A stretch of 54,535 bases of DNA, taken from contig CACXXO010000015.1 in NCBI GenBank assembly GCA_902771735.1, positions 1 to 54,535 on the forward strand, in the 5' to 3' direction. The stretch is from an uncultured Bacteroidota bacterium. GTDB taxonomy: Bacteria; Bacteroidota; Bacteroidia; Bacteroidales; P3. Both the position numbers and the translations under genes were made by a program. Under the pieces are notes generated by a model. It was not told the DNA's origin. It worked only from the letters and a program-made list of their open reading frames with translations, and ran no database searches. Below are positions 26,109-34,297 of the stretch, one piece after another (within the stretch, counting starts at the first letter, position 1; each line of letters opens with the position of its first letter).

Positions 26109-26134
26109 GGCTTCCCGGCAGGAAGTCTTTTTTT
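26109..26134 (+). terminator. Rho-independent terminator of the regulator gene
   Basis: Stem 26109-26115 / 26121-26127 (GGCTTCC with GGAAGTC, one G-U pair, 5-nt loop) followed by seven T. It isolates the regulator from the radical SAM gene. Confidence 0.75.
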
Positions 26135-26162
26135 ATTGTGTTAAGTTATAACATATTACAAA

Positions 26163-26178
26163 ACGGACCAAAACGGAT
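26163..26178 (+). promoter_or_regulatory. Shared 16-bp direct-repeat site, copy 2
   Basis: ACGGACCAAAACGGAT again, identical to 25394-25409, and directly followed by the -33 TTG (26179-26181) of the radical SAM gene promoter. Confidence 0.7.
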
Positions 26179-26210
26179 TTGGATTACTGCACTATACTTC
26201 CGAACTTTGC
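26179..26210 (+). promoter_or_regulatory. Promoter of the radical SAM gene
   Basis: -33 TTG (26179-26181, within TTTGG), 20-nt spacer, -7 GAACTTTG (26202-26209), one base off TAnnTTTG. The geometry equals that of the regulator promoter. A strong GGGAGG ribosome-binding site, rare in this window, follows at 26225-26231. Confidence 0.7.
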
Positions 26211-26238
26211 ATTGCAATTTATAAAGGGAGGAAAACCA

Positions 26239-27798
26239 ATGAGCAACAAGATATTCTTCCGTCCGCCATGGACCTGCGGCAAATACAACGCCGAAAAACA
26301 TGTGGCCATCATGTTCAACCTGCTGTCGAGAATGAATTACTTTTTCGAGGAGGAGAGCGCTGATGTGGTGGGCATGGTGTTGGCTGCCGGGCGTGGTGGC
26401 AAGGTGAGTATTGACGAGGTGTCGGACAAACTGATGATTGCCGACACATCAATCAAACCCTTCTTTGAGCAGCTCTGCTCGCTGCGACTGCTTTCAGAAA
26501 GGGAGATAACCGACGAGGTTGTTGCCGAATACCGAAAGGAGTGTCTCGGGCTCCCCGCGCCTCCAGCAGCAAAGGCGTATACTGAACGGCTGAAAGAAGA
26601 AGGGGTGTTGTCGGCCAGCCAAGCCTACGCAGATGTGGTATGTGAACGTGGTGTGGTTTATGATGTGGCGTTTGAGTTGACTTACAGATGTTTTGAACAG
26701 TGTATTCACTGCTACAACCCCGGAGCCTCACGCAATGAAACCGAACGTAACGGTCGAGGGGACACTAAAGAATTGTCTCTGGAGGATTACAAGAATATCA
26801 TTGACGACCTCTGTGACCATGGACTCGTTGCTGCATCTCTCACTGGCGGAGACCCCTTCATGCACCCATTTGTGTGGCAAATCATAGACTATCTCTATCA
26901 AAAGGACATTGTCATCACAATATTGACCAATGGAATCGGATTATTGGGGAAAGAACAACGTTTGGCAAATTACTTTCCCTATCATGTACAGTGTTCTCTC
27001 TATAGTGGCGAAGCCCAAATACACGATAGTATCACACGAACACATGGCTCATGGCAACGTACTGTGTCTGTAATGGACAAGTTGCATGAATTAGGGGTCC
27101 CTATCGATATTGCATGTCCACTAATGCAAAACAATCTTAAGAGCTATCATTCCGTAAAATCCTATATTAAAAAATACGGTTCGTCAAATGCGTTTGATGT
27201 GATGCTCACCGACTCTCTTGACGGCGATAAGTGCGTGTCACATCATCTCCGCCTCACCCCGGAACAACTCGAAGTTGTACTGATGGACGAAGATGTCATA
27301 CAACACATCAACATTAGTAGTACAGCTGACGATAATTACACTGACAAAGGCATTACCGATGGTGCACCTTGCGGGGCATGCAAAAACTCACTCTGCATTA
27401 ATCCAAACGGCGACGTAACTCCTTGCGTGGCATTTAACAAAGTGCTTGGAAACGTACTTGAAAAAAAAGTGAGTGAGATTGCGATGACCAATCTTTTTAT
27501 CGAGCAATGGCTTCAAACAAAAGCCGATGATTATAAAGAATGTTTTACGCATAAATACTGTGACTATTGCATACCATTTTGCCCTGGCAACAACTACAAT
27601 GACCGAGGTGAACCCTTGAATGGGGGAGAGAACAATTGCTACCTTGCAAAGATTCGTTATAATACAAGGATGAAGATATTGGCGGGTGAAGATGTATTAC
27701 ATGGCAAAACGATTGAAGAACGTATCAATGAGTTGTCGGTAACGGACGACAAACTGCAACATGAATACATAGAAAAGGGCAAGTTGGAGACCCTGTAA
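26239..27798 (+). CDS. Radical SAM/SPASM peptide maturase with N-terminal RRE-like domain
   Basis: 519 residues from the ATG at 26239, chosen for the GGGAGG just upstream. Residues about 30-88 read like a PqqD-type RiPP recognition element (YFFEEESADVVGMVL...KVSIDEVSDKL...LCSLRLLSE). The radical SAM core has Cys151, Cys155, Cys158 (CX3CX2C) and GGDP at 203-206. The SPASM part has nine Cys (378, 381, 386, 396, 435, 441, 444, 448, 467), enough for two auxiliary Fe-S clusters. Such enzymes make thioether or carbon-carbon crosslinks in ribosomal peptides. A 41-residue Cys peptide gene follows after 29 bp. Codon use from about 26640 on is AT-richer than in the neighbours, a sign of transfer. Product class is unknown. 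Confidence 0.88.
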   Translation: MSNKIFFRPPWTCGKYNAEKHVAIMFNLLSRMNYFFEEESADVVGMVLAAGRGGKVSIDEVSDKLMIADTSIKPFFEQLCSLRLLSEREITDEVVAEYRKECLGLPAPPAAKAYTERLKEEGVLSASQAYADVVCERGVVYDVAFELTYRCFEQCIHCYNPGASRNETERNGRGDTKELSLEDYKNIIDDLCDHGLVAASLTGGDPFMHPFVWQIIDYLYQKDIVITILTNGIGLLGKEQRLANYFPYHVQCSLYSGEAQIHDSITRTHGSWQRTVSVMDKLHELGVPIDIACPLMQNNLKSYHSVKSYIKKYGSSNAFDVMLTDSLDGDKCVSHHLRLTPEQLEVVLMDEDVIQHINISSTADDNYTDKGITDGAPCGACKNSLCINPNGDVTPCVAFNKVLGNVLEKKVSEIAMTNLFIEQWLQTKADDYKECFTHKYCDYCIPFCPGNNYNDRGEPLNGGENNCYLAKIRYNTRMKILAGEDVLHGKTIEERINELSVTDDKLQHEYIEKGKLETL

Positions 27799-27827
27799 TT
27801 CTCCAGCGTTATTAAAACTTTAATAAT

Positions 27828-27953
27828 ATGAAAAAGCAGGAAGTTCTACTGAAAATCAGCATGGAAAGTTGCTATGCACAAGGTGTAAAATGCTTGAAAA
27901 AACCATCGACACCTAAGAATCACTCAGCATGCGGCCATCCTAAGGGAGCCTAA
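27828..27953 (+). CDS. Candidate RiPP precursor peptide, 41 residues
   Basis: ATG at 27828, TAA at 27951-27953. It starts MKKQEVLLKISMES, a short amphipathic leader-like helix, followed by a polar core with Cys15, Cys22 and Cys35 and the end SACGHPKGA. Spacings are CX6C and CX12C. It lies 29 bp behind the radical SAM/SPASM gene, on the same strand, with a strong terminator 14 bp after its stop. Size, position, Cys content and leader-like start fit a substrate of that enzyme. There is no GG or other obvious cleavage motif between leader and core, and no protease or exporter gene is adjacent. I know of no named family for it. Confidence 0.7.
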   Translation: MKKQEVLLKISMESCYAQGVKCLKKPSTPKNHSACGHPKGA

Positions 27954-27967
27954 CCTGTCGCCGTATG

Positions 27968-28000
27968 AAAGGAGGCTGCTGTTATTGCAGCCTCCTTTTA
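27968..28000 (+). terminator. Rho-independent terminator of the RiPP unit
   Basis: Perfect 12-bp stem 27968-27979 / 27987-27998 (AAAGGAGGCTGC with GCAGCCTCCTTT), 7-nt loop, the T-run being part of the arm (27996-27999). Confidence 0.85.
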
Positions 28001-28037
28001 AAATCAAAAACAATCAAACATCAAGATACACAGAAAA

Positions 28038-28652
28038 ATGAAAAAGATACTGCAAGAAGTAATCGACAAGGCCTATTCGAAGTGGCAACAGGGCATCGTG
28101 GCGGACGAAATCCCCACCACCAACGAGCGCACCATACAGGTCTACCTCGCCTACTACATCCTGCAACAGGGAAAGCCGCTGGAAGAGAACGGCGAGTATA
28201 AGCTCACGGTGCTGCTCGAAGAGAACATGGGAGAAATACACACCTGCAAGACCAATGGCATCGGTCGTTGCGACATTGTGGTGGAACTCGCCAGCAAAGG
28301 CAAGTCGGTACGTGCCGCCATCGAGATGAAACGTCCCGAGACAAAGGCCAATGCCATGAATGCCGCCACGACGGATGCCCGTTTTGCAGTATTGGCCGAC
28401 ATTGAGAACCTGGAACATTACGACGCCGACCTCAAATACGAGATTGCATATACCGATTATCATATTTTCCCGCACTCGAGAGAGGACATCAAATACAATA
28501 TCAGCGACGGGAAAAGCACGGTGAAGCACTACGAATACAAGAAGAAAGCCAAGACGGATATAATCGACCTAAAGGGCATATATACATTCAGCTGGGACGA
28601 CCTGCCACACGACAAGCCCGAACACTATTTCCTGAAACTGAGATTGAAATAA
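28038..28652 (+). CDS. PD-(D/E)XK nuclease-like protein
   Basis: 204 residues, no signal peptide. Glu30 in an N-terminal helix (NERTIQVYLAYYIL), Asp79 in GRCDIVVELA and Glu96-Met-Lys98 in AAIEMKRP give the E...D...EXK order of the PD-(D/E)XK fold, which includes restriction enzymes and many defence effectors. The rest is unlike any named family I know. It heads a four-gene operon (next start 3 bp after its stop) with a three-helix membrane protein and two small helical proteins. DNA or RNA cleavage is inferred from the motif only. Confidence 0.7.
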   Translation: MKKILQEVIDKAYSKWQQGIVADEIPTTNERTIQVYLAYYILQQGKPLEENGEYKLTVLLEENMGEIHTCKTNGIGRCDIVVELASKGKSVRAAIEMKRPETKANAMNAATTDARFAVLADIENLEHYDADLKYEIAYTDYHIFPHSREDIKYNISDGKSTVKHYEYKKKAKTDIIDLKGIYTFSWDDLPHDKPEHYFLKLRLK

Positions 28653-28655
28653 ACG

Positions 28656-28949
28656 ATGGCAATATTTCTCTGGTTATTCCAATTCATCAGTCCAATAACA
28701 TTTATCCTCGGAGGATTATATCTGCTCGAAGACCCCGATCCGTTGGCGCTCATCCTTGGTTGCATCGCCGCTGTCCTCGGCCTTGTGGTGGGCATAGTAG
28801 GCTGGGCAGACACGGTACCGCCGCGCTGGTTCTGGATCAAGAGCAGCATGAACCTCGCCGGCAGCCGCTTCATGACGGCCATCGGCTACGCCATCCAGTT
28901 CTTCTTCATCCCCGCAGCCGTAATTGGCATAATTGGATACTTCGGTTAG
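28656..28949 (+). CDS. Small membrane protein, three predicted helices
   Basis: 97 residues. Hydrophobic segments at about 5-24, 29-50 and 73-95, with short polar links (LEDPDP, ADTVPPRWFWIKSSMN). Unrecognised. It starts 3 bp after the nuclease-like gene and is followed 14 bp later by a helical repeat protein. As part of this operon it may be a membrane partner or effector, but nothing in the sequence shows which. Confidence 0.7.
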   Translation: MAIFLWLFQFISPITFILGGLYLLEDPDPLALILGCIAAVLGLVVGIVGWADTVPPRWFWIKSSMNLAGSRFMTAIGYAIQFFFIPAAVIGIIGYFG

Positions 28950-28963
28950 GTAATAATCGTTTT

Positions 28964-29272
28964 ATGGCACTCATTAACATCAACAAACTGAAAGAAAGCA
29001 CAGGCAAAGCCCTCAAGGACGCCTCGGAATGGACCACACAAGCCGCCAAAGACGCTTCCGAATGGACTTCGCATACTGCCAAGGAAGTGTCGTCTCAGAC
29101 ATCGAAACTAAGCTCCCAGGCCATCCGCGCCATGCTGAAAGGCGTAGACCTCGACGGGCTACTGGTTCGCATAGACGAATACCAGCAGAAAACAGGGAAG
29201 GATGCCTCCAAGCTCATCGAGTTCATCGGAAACCTCAAACAGCTGCAACAAGATGGAGCAAGAGAAGAATGA
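28964..29272 (+). CDS. Small helical protein with AKDASEWT repeats
   Basis: 102 residues from the ATG at 28964. Two near-identical repeats KDASEWT occur at about residues 18-24 and 29-35 in a stretch (10-55) rich in Ala, Ser, Thr and Lys with an 11-residue-like amphipathic pattern, then a second helical part (58-98, LVRIDEYQQKTGKDASKLIEFIGNLKQL). The pattern recalls LEA-like or membrane-surface helices. No family recognised. Its last 20 nt overlap the start of the next gene, so translation is coupled. Confidence 0.65.
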   Translation: MALININKLKESTGKALKDASEWTTQAAKDASEWTSHTAKEVSSQTSKLSSQAIRAMLKGVDLDGLLVRIDEYQQKTGKDASKLIEFIGNLKQLQQDGAREE

Positions 29273-29423
29273 CAAGATGACCGTACAGAAGCTGGCACAG
29301 AGTGTCCCGTTAGCCGATGTGCTCGACATCGCAGAAGATGTGGCCAAATATGTTCCAGCCGCCGGCGGGGTGATTCAAATAGTTATCAAGATATTGCGCT
29401 TGCTTCTAAAGATTAAGAAATGA
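29253..29423 (+). CDS. Small amphipathic-tail peptide, 56 residues
   Basis: 56 residues from the ATG at 29253, overlapping the previous gene by 20 nt. A charged start (MEQEKNDKM) precedes a helical middle and a strongly hydrophobic, Lys-ended tail VIQIVIKILRLLLKIKK after PAAGG (about 36-40). The tail looks like a membrane-active helix, as in small toxins or pore formers. It ends the operon at the terminator 29436. Unrecognised family. Confidence 0.6.
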   Translation: MEQEKNDKMTVQKLAQSVPLADVLDIAEDVAKYVPAAGGVIQIVIKILRLLLKIKK

Positions 29424-29435
29424 TGTGTATCTTTC

Positions 29436-29465
29436 GCCGGGCGTTTTTAGCGTCCGGCTTTTTTT
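29436..29465 (+). terminator. Rho-independent terminator
   Basis: Stem 29436-29443 / 29451-29458 (GCCGGGCG with CGTCCGGC, one G-U pair), 7-nt loop, then seven T. Closes the four-gene operon. Confidence 0.9.
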
Positions 29466-29575
29466 GCATATTTTTTGCCAGTTGTGACATTTTATTACTT
29501 TTGCAATTATTATAAAAGTAATAATTATAATTCAATATTTTTTACTTTCAGACGCTTTGTTTTCAAAAAAAGTTG

Positions 29576-29584
29576 TATCTTTGC
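29576..29584 (+). promoter_or_regulatory. -7 box of the helicase gene
   Basis: TATCTTTGC, 43 nt before the ATG. A TTTG at 29556-29559 is only 16 nt upstream, shorter than usual. Confidence 0.6.
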
Positions 29585-29627
29585 ATTACGGAATTTACGT
29601 AATGACTTAAATGACTCTAAAAAGAAC

Positions 29628-32234
29628 ATGATGCAGGAACGAACCTTCGACCCTTGGCAGCAGGAGGCCATCGCCATCAGCGGTGGGCGGCACCTGGTGC
29701 TGGCGCCTCCGGGATGCGGGAAGACAGACATCCTGACGGAACGTGTAGTGCACGCGCACGAAAACGGCGTGGAATACCGAGACATGCTGTGTCTCACCTT
29801 CACCAACCGTGCCGCCAAGGGCATGGCCCAGCGCATTGCCGACCGTACAGGGAATCCCGTGCCGGACGACCTCTTCGTGGGCAACATCCACCGCTACTGC
29901 TCCCAAATGCTTTTCAACCAAGGCATTGTCAACCACAACAGCGCCATCATTGACGAAGGCGACGTGGAGAACATCGTGCAGGAGGAGCTCTGCAAAAAGA
30001 TGCATATTGAGAGCCACACCACGGAGCTGATGCGCTTCCAGCACGGTTTGCAGCAAATGACGCTTGGTATGCGCGGCGATCTGGTGCTGCACAACGAACT
30101 GTTTCACGCCGGAGGCGTGTCGAAACTCTGCGACGTGCTCGGCCGTCCATTCGACGAGGACAACATCGTGTCCATCTATGCCGACATCGACAACCTGATG
30201 CAGCGCTACAGTGTCCTCGAGGAGCTGGCGGCCGCCAACCTCATGCGTCTGGCCAAAGCCTACGAACGTTACAAAGAGGAGAACGACCTGCTGGACTATG
30301 ACGACCTGCTGATATTGGCCTACAGACATTTAACCGCAGCGCCAGCCGACATCCGGCGCTATCGATGGATTGAAATCGACGAAGTGCAGGACCTCAATGC
30401 CCTGCAATTCGCCCTGATCGACCTCTTTGCAGCACCCGACGCCACCATCGTATACCTCGGCGACGAGCAGCAGGCCATTTTCTCCTTCATCGGCGCCAAA
30501 CTCGAGACACTCGAAGCCCTCAAACAGCGCTGCTCCGGGCATATCCACCACTTGCACACTAACTATCGCTCTCCGAAATATCTCCTCGACCTGCAGAACG
30601 ATTTCGCCGTGCGCAACTTGGGCATCCGACGCGAGATGCTCCCCTCCACAGACCTCAACCCACCCCATGCCCACGAAGACCTCTGTCTGTTGAACGTCGG
30701 CGACGCACAAATGGAAAGCTACTATGCCGCCCGTTTCGCCAAACGCTATGGCGACCTTGACCCAGAAGGGAAAGTGGCCATCCTCGTGAGCACCAACCGC
30801 GAAGCCGACGACATCGGCGAGGTGATGGGCGGCATGGGAATCAGTCACTTCAAAATCAGCGGCACCGACCTTTTCTCGTTGCCCGCCATGCGACTGCTGA
30901 TAGCCCATCTCAGCGTGTTGACCGACGAGATGGTCTTCATTGCCTGGGCCCGGCTGCTCTGGGGCCTACATATACTGCCCACCTACACCGCAGCGCGAAA
31001 CTTCATGCGCGATATGCGGCGCGTGGCGCTGCTTCCCACCGACTTCCTTTTATACCCTGATTCCTCCTATTTACAAGAATTTGTCCATTCCTACGACGAA
31101 GAGGAACTTGTCATCTTCGACACCGAGACCACCGGTCTCGATGTCTACCACGACGACATCATCCAGATTGCCGCCGTCAAAGTGCGGCGAGGCAAGGTGG
31201 TGGGGGAACCTTTCAATATAATATTAGAGACCGACAAGGAACTACCCGAGACTGTGGGCGGCCACCCCAATCCCATGCTGGAGGTCTACCGCAACAGCAA
31301 ACGCCATTCCCGCACTGAAGGATTGCAAATGTTCATGGACTACTGCAAAGGCAAGGTGCTGGTAGGCCATAATGTGGAGTATGACTATCAAATCTTGCTT
31401 CACAATCTCAAAAACGACTGTCCCGATATCAATCTCACGCAAACCAATCCCCGCTATTTCGACACCCTGAAATATATCCGTCTTGTGCGTCCGCGGCTGC
31501 GACAGTACAAGTTAGTCCATCTCCTTGAAGTCCTTCACCTCGAAGGGCAGAACAGCCATCGTGCCGACGACGACATCCTTGCTACACTCTCTCTTCTCAA
31601 CTTCTGCCACCTCAACGCCATCCAGTTGGTCGCCGAGCAACGCCTTTTCATTGCCGACCATCAAAAACAAGTCGACCGGTTTCACGAACGATACTCCAAA
31701 CTGTATCTCTATCCGAACAAAAAGCAGGGCATCGTTGCAGAGCTACACCGTGCCTACAACCATTTCCTCGAGGCGCAACTCATCGACCCCATCGACAAGT
31801 GGCACCACCTCGTCCATTACCTCGAGAAAGACCTCATCCGTGCCGACCTCTACCCCACCCTGCAGCAACAATTGGAGCGCTACATCACCGACCTCAACAC
31901 CAGCAAGGAGGCCGACCTCTGCGGCGGCTCATTGGAGGAACGCTACATCATCTCCACCGTCCACAAAGCCAAGGGGCTGGAGTTTGACACCGTCATCGTC
32001 TACCGAGCCATCGACGGCAGCTACCCCGGCTCGCGCAGCTGGACCGAAAAACAGATACAGGAAGACGCGCGCCGTCTCTTCGTAGCCCTCTCGCGCTCGA
32101 AGAAACGACTCTGTATTATATATGACGAATATTACGGGCGTTCCACCCACGCCCTCAGCCCGTTCTTGGAGAAGGTCAAGGAGCATTTCACCGTCTACCG
32201 CCGGTTGCCAGACGGCAAGATTAGGCAGATTTAA
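29628..32234 (+). CDS. UvrD-type helicase with inserted DnaQ-like exonuclease
   Basis: 868 residues from the ATG at 29628. Superfamily 1 helicase motifs: Walker A APPGCGKT (26-33), motif Ia [20 protein letters not shown]-type IDEVQDL (about 250), [22 protein letters not shown]; then a DEDDh exonuclease domain (about 493-660: FDTETTGLD near 497, VGHNVEYD near 579, HRADDD near 644); then the last helicase motifs [16 protein letters not shown] (about 774) and [14 protein letters not shown] (about 815). The exonuclease is thus inserted between helicase halves. DNA unwinding with 3'-5' degradation in repair or defence is likely. It stops in a 3-bp overlap with the convergent queF. Confidence 0.9.
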   Translation: MMQERTFDPWQQEAIAISGGRHLVLAPPGCGKTDILTERVVHAHENGVEYRDMLCLTFTNRAAKGMAQRIADRTGNPVPDDLFVGNIHRYCSQMLFNQGIVNHNSAIIDEGDVENIVQEELCKKMHIESHTTELMRFQHGLQQMTLGMRGDLVLHNELFHAGGVSKLCDVLGRPFDEDNIVSIYADIDNLMQRYSVLEELAAANLMRLAKAYERYKEENDLLDYDDLLILAYRHLTAAPADIRRYRWIEIDEVQDLNALQFALIDLFAAPDATIVYLGDEQQAIFSFIGAKLETLEALKQRCSGHIHHLHTNYRSPKYLLDLQNDFAVRNLGIRREMLPSTDLNPPHAHEDLCLLNVGDAQMESYYAARFAKRYGDLDPEGKVAILVSTNREADDIGEVMGGMGISHFKISGTDLFSLPAMRLLIAHLSVLTDEMVFIAWARLLWGLHILPTYTAARNFMRDMRRVALLPTDFLLYPDSSYLQEFVHSYDEEELVIFDTETTGLDVYHDDIIQIAAVKVRRGKVVGEPFNIILETDKELPETVGGHPNPMLEVYRNSKRHSRTEGLQMFMDYCKGKVLVGHNVEYDYQILLHNLKNDCPDINLTQTNPRYFDTLKYIRLVRPRLRQYKLVHLLEVLHLEGQNSHRADDDILATLSLLNFCHLNAIQLVAEQRLFIADHQKQVDRFHERYSKLYLYPNKKQGIVAELHRAYNHFLEAQLIDPIDKWHHLVHYLEKDLIRADLYPTLQQQLERYITDLNTSKEADLCGGSLEERYIISTVHKAKGLEFDTVIVYRAIDGSYPGSRSWTEKQIQEDARRLFVALSRSKKRLCIIYDEYYGRSTHALSPFLEKVKEHFTVYRRLPDGKIRQI

Positions 32235-32689
32235 AGCTTGTAATTCCGCAGACGGTGTTCGGCGAGAGCCTCATATTGGGTGCCAGGACGGCCGTAGTTG
32301 GCGTAGGGGTGGATGCTGATGCCTCCACGCGGAACAAATAAACCAAGAACCTCGATGTAGCGCGGCTGCATGAGTTTCACCAAGTCGTCGAGGATGATAT
32401 TGACACAGTCCTCATGAAAATCGCCGTGGTTGCGGAAGGAGAAGAGGTATAGCTTGAGGCTCTTGCTCTCCACCATGTGTTTATCGGGGATGTAAAGGAT
32501 GCGCACCTCGGCAAAGTCTGGCTGTCCAGTGATGGGGCACAGCGAGGTGAACTCAGGGCAAAGGAACTCTACCCAGTAATCGCGCTCGGGGTGGCGATTT
32601 TCAAAAGCTTCAAGCACTTGTGGTGCATATGTCTCGGGAATGTCGGCCTTGTGGCCAAGCGACTGCAAATGGTCTTGTTCGCGGTTCAT
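32231..32689 (-). CDS. queF: NADPH-dependent 7-cyano-7-deazaguanine reductase
   Basis: 152 residues, the short single-domain QueF type. The nucleophile Cys51 lies in [15 protein letters not shown] with Asp58 as acid, and the NADPH/substrate segment [20 protein letters not shown] follows. It reduces preQ0 to preQ1, the last step before tRNA insertion in queuosine synthesis. Last gene of queC-queD-queE-queF, 3 bp after queE. Presence of QueF makes this the complete queuosine branch rather than archaeosine or 7-deazaguanine DNA modification. Confidence 0.96.
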   Translation of the reverse strand: MNREQDHLQSLGHKADIPETYAPQVLEAFENRHPERDYWVEFLCPEFTSLCPITGQPDFAEVRILYIPDKHMVESKSLKLYLFSFRNHGDFHEDCVNIILDDLVKLMQPRYIEVLGLFVPRGGISIHPYANYGRPGTQYEALAEHRLRNYKL

Positions 32690-32692
32690 GGG

Positions 32693-33277
32693 TTATCTGA
32701 TATTTAGTATTTTGTGAATCTGGAGTGAAAGTTTCCAACGTGGATCTTTCTTGATGTATTCGATGGCGGCATTGACAATCTCGGCGTTGCGTACCGGATC
32801 GCCGGTGTCGCACGGCTGCAGGAAGCGGGCATGGGTGCACATGATGCCGGGATACATCGACGGTTCGTGCTCGCCATCAAAAACCACCTTGATTTCGTCG
32901 ACATAGTTAAGCACAGGCTTGGCCTTGTCGCCAAGGTAGGCATCCTTGGGCGAGAGGGTAATCCAGTCCACATTGCCCGGCAGTCTGCGTGTGCCGTTGG
33001 TCTCCACAGCCACCATCTTGTCAACGTCGTGGAGGGCATTGACGAAACCTCGGGTGAGCTGCAGCGACGGCTCACCGCCGGTGACCACCACCAGCCGCGC
33101 AGGATACTTTGCTACCTCGGCCACTATTTCATCTTCGGTCATTTCGCTACCGCTCTCATGCTGCGTATCGCAGAAAGGACACTGCAGGTTGCAGCCGCTC
33201 AGCCGCACAAAGACAGCGGCCGTGCCTGCATGATATCCCTCTCCCTGCAGACTGTAGAAAATCTCGTTTACTTTCAT
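32693..33277 (-). CDS. queE: 7-carboxy-7-deazaguanine synthase
   Basis: 194 residues. A radical SAM enzyme with Cys29, Cys33 and Cys36 (CNLQCPFC) and the start MKVNEIFYSLQGEGYHAGTAAVFVRL typical of QueE, plus VVTGGEPSLQ. It turns 6-carboxytetrahydropterin into 7-carboxy-7-deazaguanine. The start overlaps the queD stop by 4 bp. Confidence 0.96.
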   Translation of the reverse strand: MKVNEIFYSLQGEGYHAGTAAVFVRLSGCNLQCPFCDTQHESGSEMTEDEIVAEVAKYPARLVVVTGGEPSLQLTRGFVNALHDVDKMVAVETNGTRRLPGNVDWITLSPKDAYLGDKAKPVLNYVDEIKVVFDGEHEPSMYPGIMCTHARFLQPCDTGDPVRNAEIVNAAIEYIKKDPRWKLSLQIHKILNIR

Positions 33278-33612
33278 GGCTCGTCAATTTCATATGTTGC
33301 CGTGTTGCCGGTGGTCTCCTGAACATCGACACGATAGCAGTTGGGCACCTGCTGCTGGCACCAGCGGGCGATGTTCTCTGCCGTGGGGTTGCAACCGATA
33401 ACGTCGTTGACAACCTTGTGGTCCAGCTTGTCAGTGATGCTGCTTTTTATCCTTGAAAAATCAACAACCATGCCATTGCGGTCCAGTTCGCGGGCTTTGC
33501 AATAGATGGTGATTTGCCAATTGTGGCCGTGCAATTCGGTGCATTTGCTCGGGTAGTCGAGTTCAAGGCGGTGTGCGCCGGATACTTCAATATGCTTGGT
33601 AACGTAATACAT
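33274..33612 (-). CDS. queD: 6-carboxytetrahydropterin synthase
   Basis: 112 residues from the ATG at 33612; the frame is open further upstream into queC but that part is not QueD-like. Zinc ligands His14, His28 and His30, and Cys24 in KCTELHGHNW are visible, as is KLDHKVVND. It converts dihydroneopterin triphosphate to 6-carboxytetrahydropterin. The start lies 5 bp after the queC stop. Confidence 0.95.
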   Translation of the reverse strand: MYYVTKHIEVSGAHRLELDYPSKCTELHGHNWQITIYCKARELDRNGMVVDFSRIKSSITDKLDHKVVNDVIGCNPTAENIARWCQQQVPNCYRVDVQETTGNTATYEIDEP

Positions 33613-33617
33613 ACAAC

Positions 33618-34292
33618 TTATTTTTCGTAAATGGTGGGGTCTTCGACGGCAGCCGCGATGAAAGCCGCCTTGCGTTCGGTGCAGGTACCGCAGGTGCCGC
33701 AATGGTGCTCGCCTCCACGGTAGCACGAATAGGTATGTCCATAGTCAACACCCATCTGTGCGCCACGCCGCACAAGGTCGGCCTTGGTGAGGTTGGTGTA
33801 GGGCGCCGCCAACTGCACACCGTCGTAGGTGCCGGCCTGCATGGCGCCATCCATGGCCTTGACGAACTCCGGCCGGCAGTCGGGATAGATGGCGTGGTCA
33901 CCACCGTGGTTGGCTATAAGCACACGTTTCAGACCTCGACTCTCGGCCAGCCCGCAGGCAATGCTAAGCATGATGCCGTTGCGGAACGGCACCACTGTAC
34001 TCTTCATGTTCACCTCGTCGTAGTCGCCGCTCGGGATAGCATCAGCGCCGCCGAGGAGCGACGAGTTGAAATAACGGCTCATGAAACCCAACTCTATGAC
34101 AATGTGTTCGATATCCAATTGCTTGCAATGATATTTTGCACAGGCTATCTCCTTCTCTGCATGGTTGCTGCCATAGTCGAAAGTGACAGCCAATGCGATA
34201 CGTCGTTGCTCTTCATAGAGCAGCGTGGTAGAATCCAATCCGCCGGAATAAATAATCACCGAATCGCGTGCCGGTGTGTCGTTTGTTGCCAT
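33618..34292 (-). CDS. queC: 7-cyano-7-deazaguanine synthase
   Basis: 224 residues. PP-loop SGGLDS at 16-21 and the zinc-binding C-terminal cluster Cys190, Cys198, Cys201, Cys204 (SCYRGGEHHCGTCGTC). It makes preQ0 from 7-carboxy-7-deazaguanine with ATP and ammonia. First gene of the queuosine operon; its start codon is 5 nt after a preQ1-I riboswitch, so the operon is probably shut when preQ1 is plentiful. Confidence 0.96.
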   Translation of the reverse strand: MATNDTPARDSVIIYSGGLDSTTLLYEEQRRIALAVTFDYGSNHAEKEIACAKYHCKQLDIEHIVIELGFMSRYFNSSLLGGADAIPSGDYDEVNMKSTVVPFRNGIMLSIACGLAESRGLKRVLIANHGGDHAIYPDCRPEFVKAMDGAMQAGTYDGVQLAAPYTNLTKADLVRRGAQMGVDYGHTYSCYRGGEHHCGTCGTCTERKAAFIAAAVEDPTIYEK

Positions 34293-34297
34293 TGTAT

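Noticed and set aside
27965-28201. 78-codon plus-strand open frame after the precursor peptide
   Set aside because: It begins inside the terminator hairpin and runs out of frame through the start of the nuclease-like gene; composition (Lys/His/Arg rich) fits a shadow.
29475-29627. Upstream extension of the helicase frame
   Set aside because: The extra 51 codons cover the promoter (TATCTTTGC at 29576) and give a Phe/Asn/Tyr-rich sequence unlike a helicase N-terminus; the ATG at 29628 fits the family.
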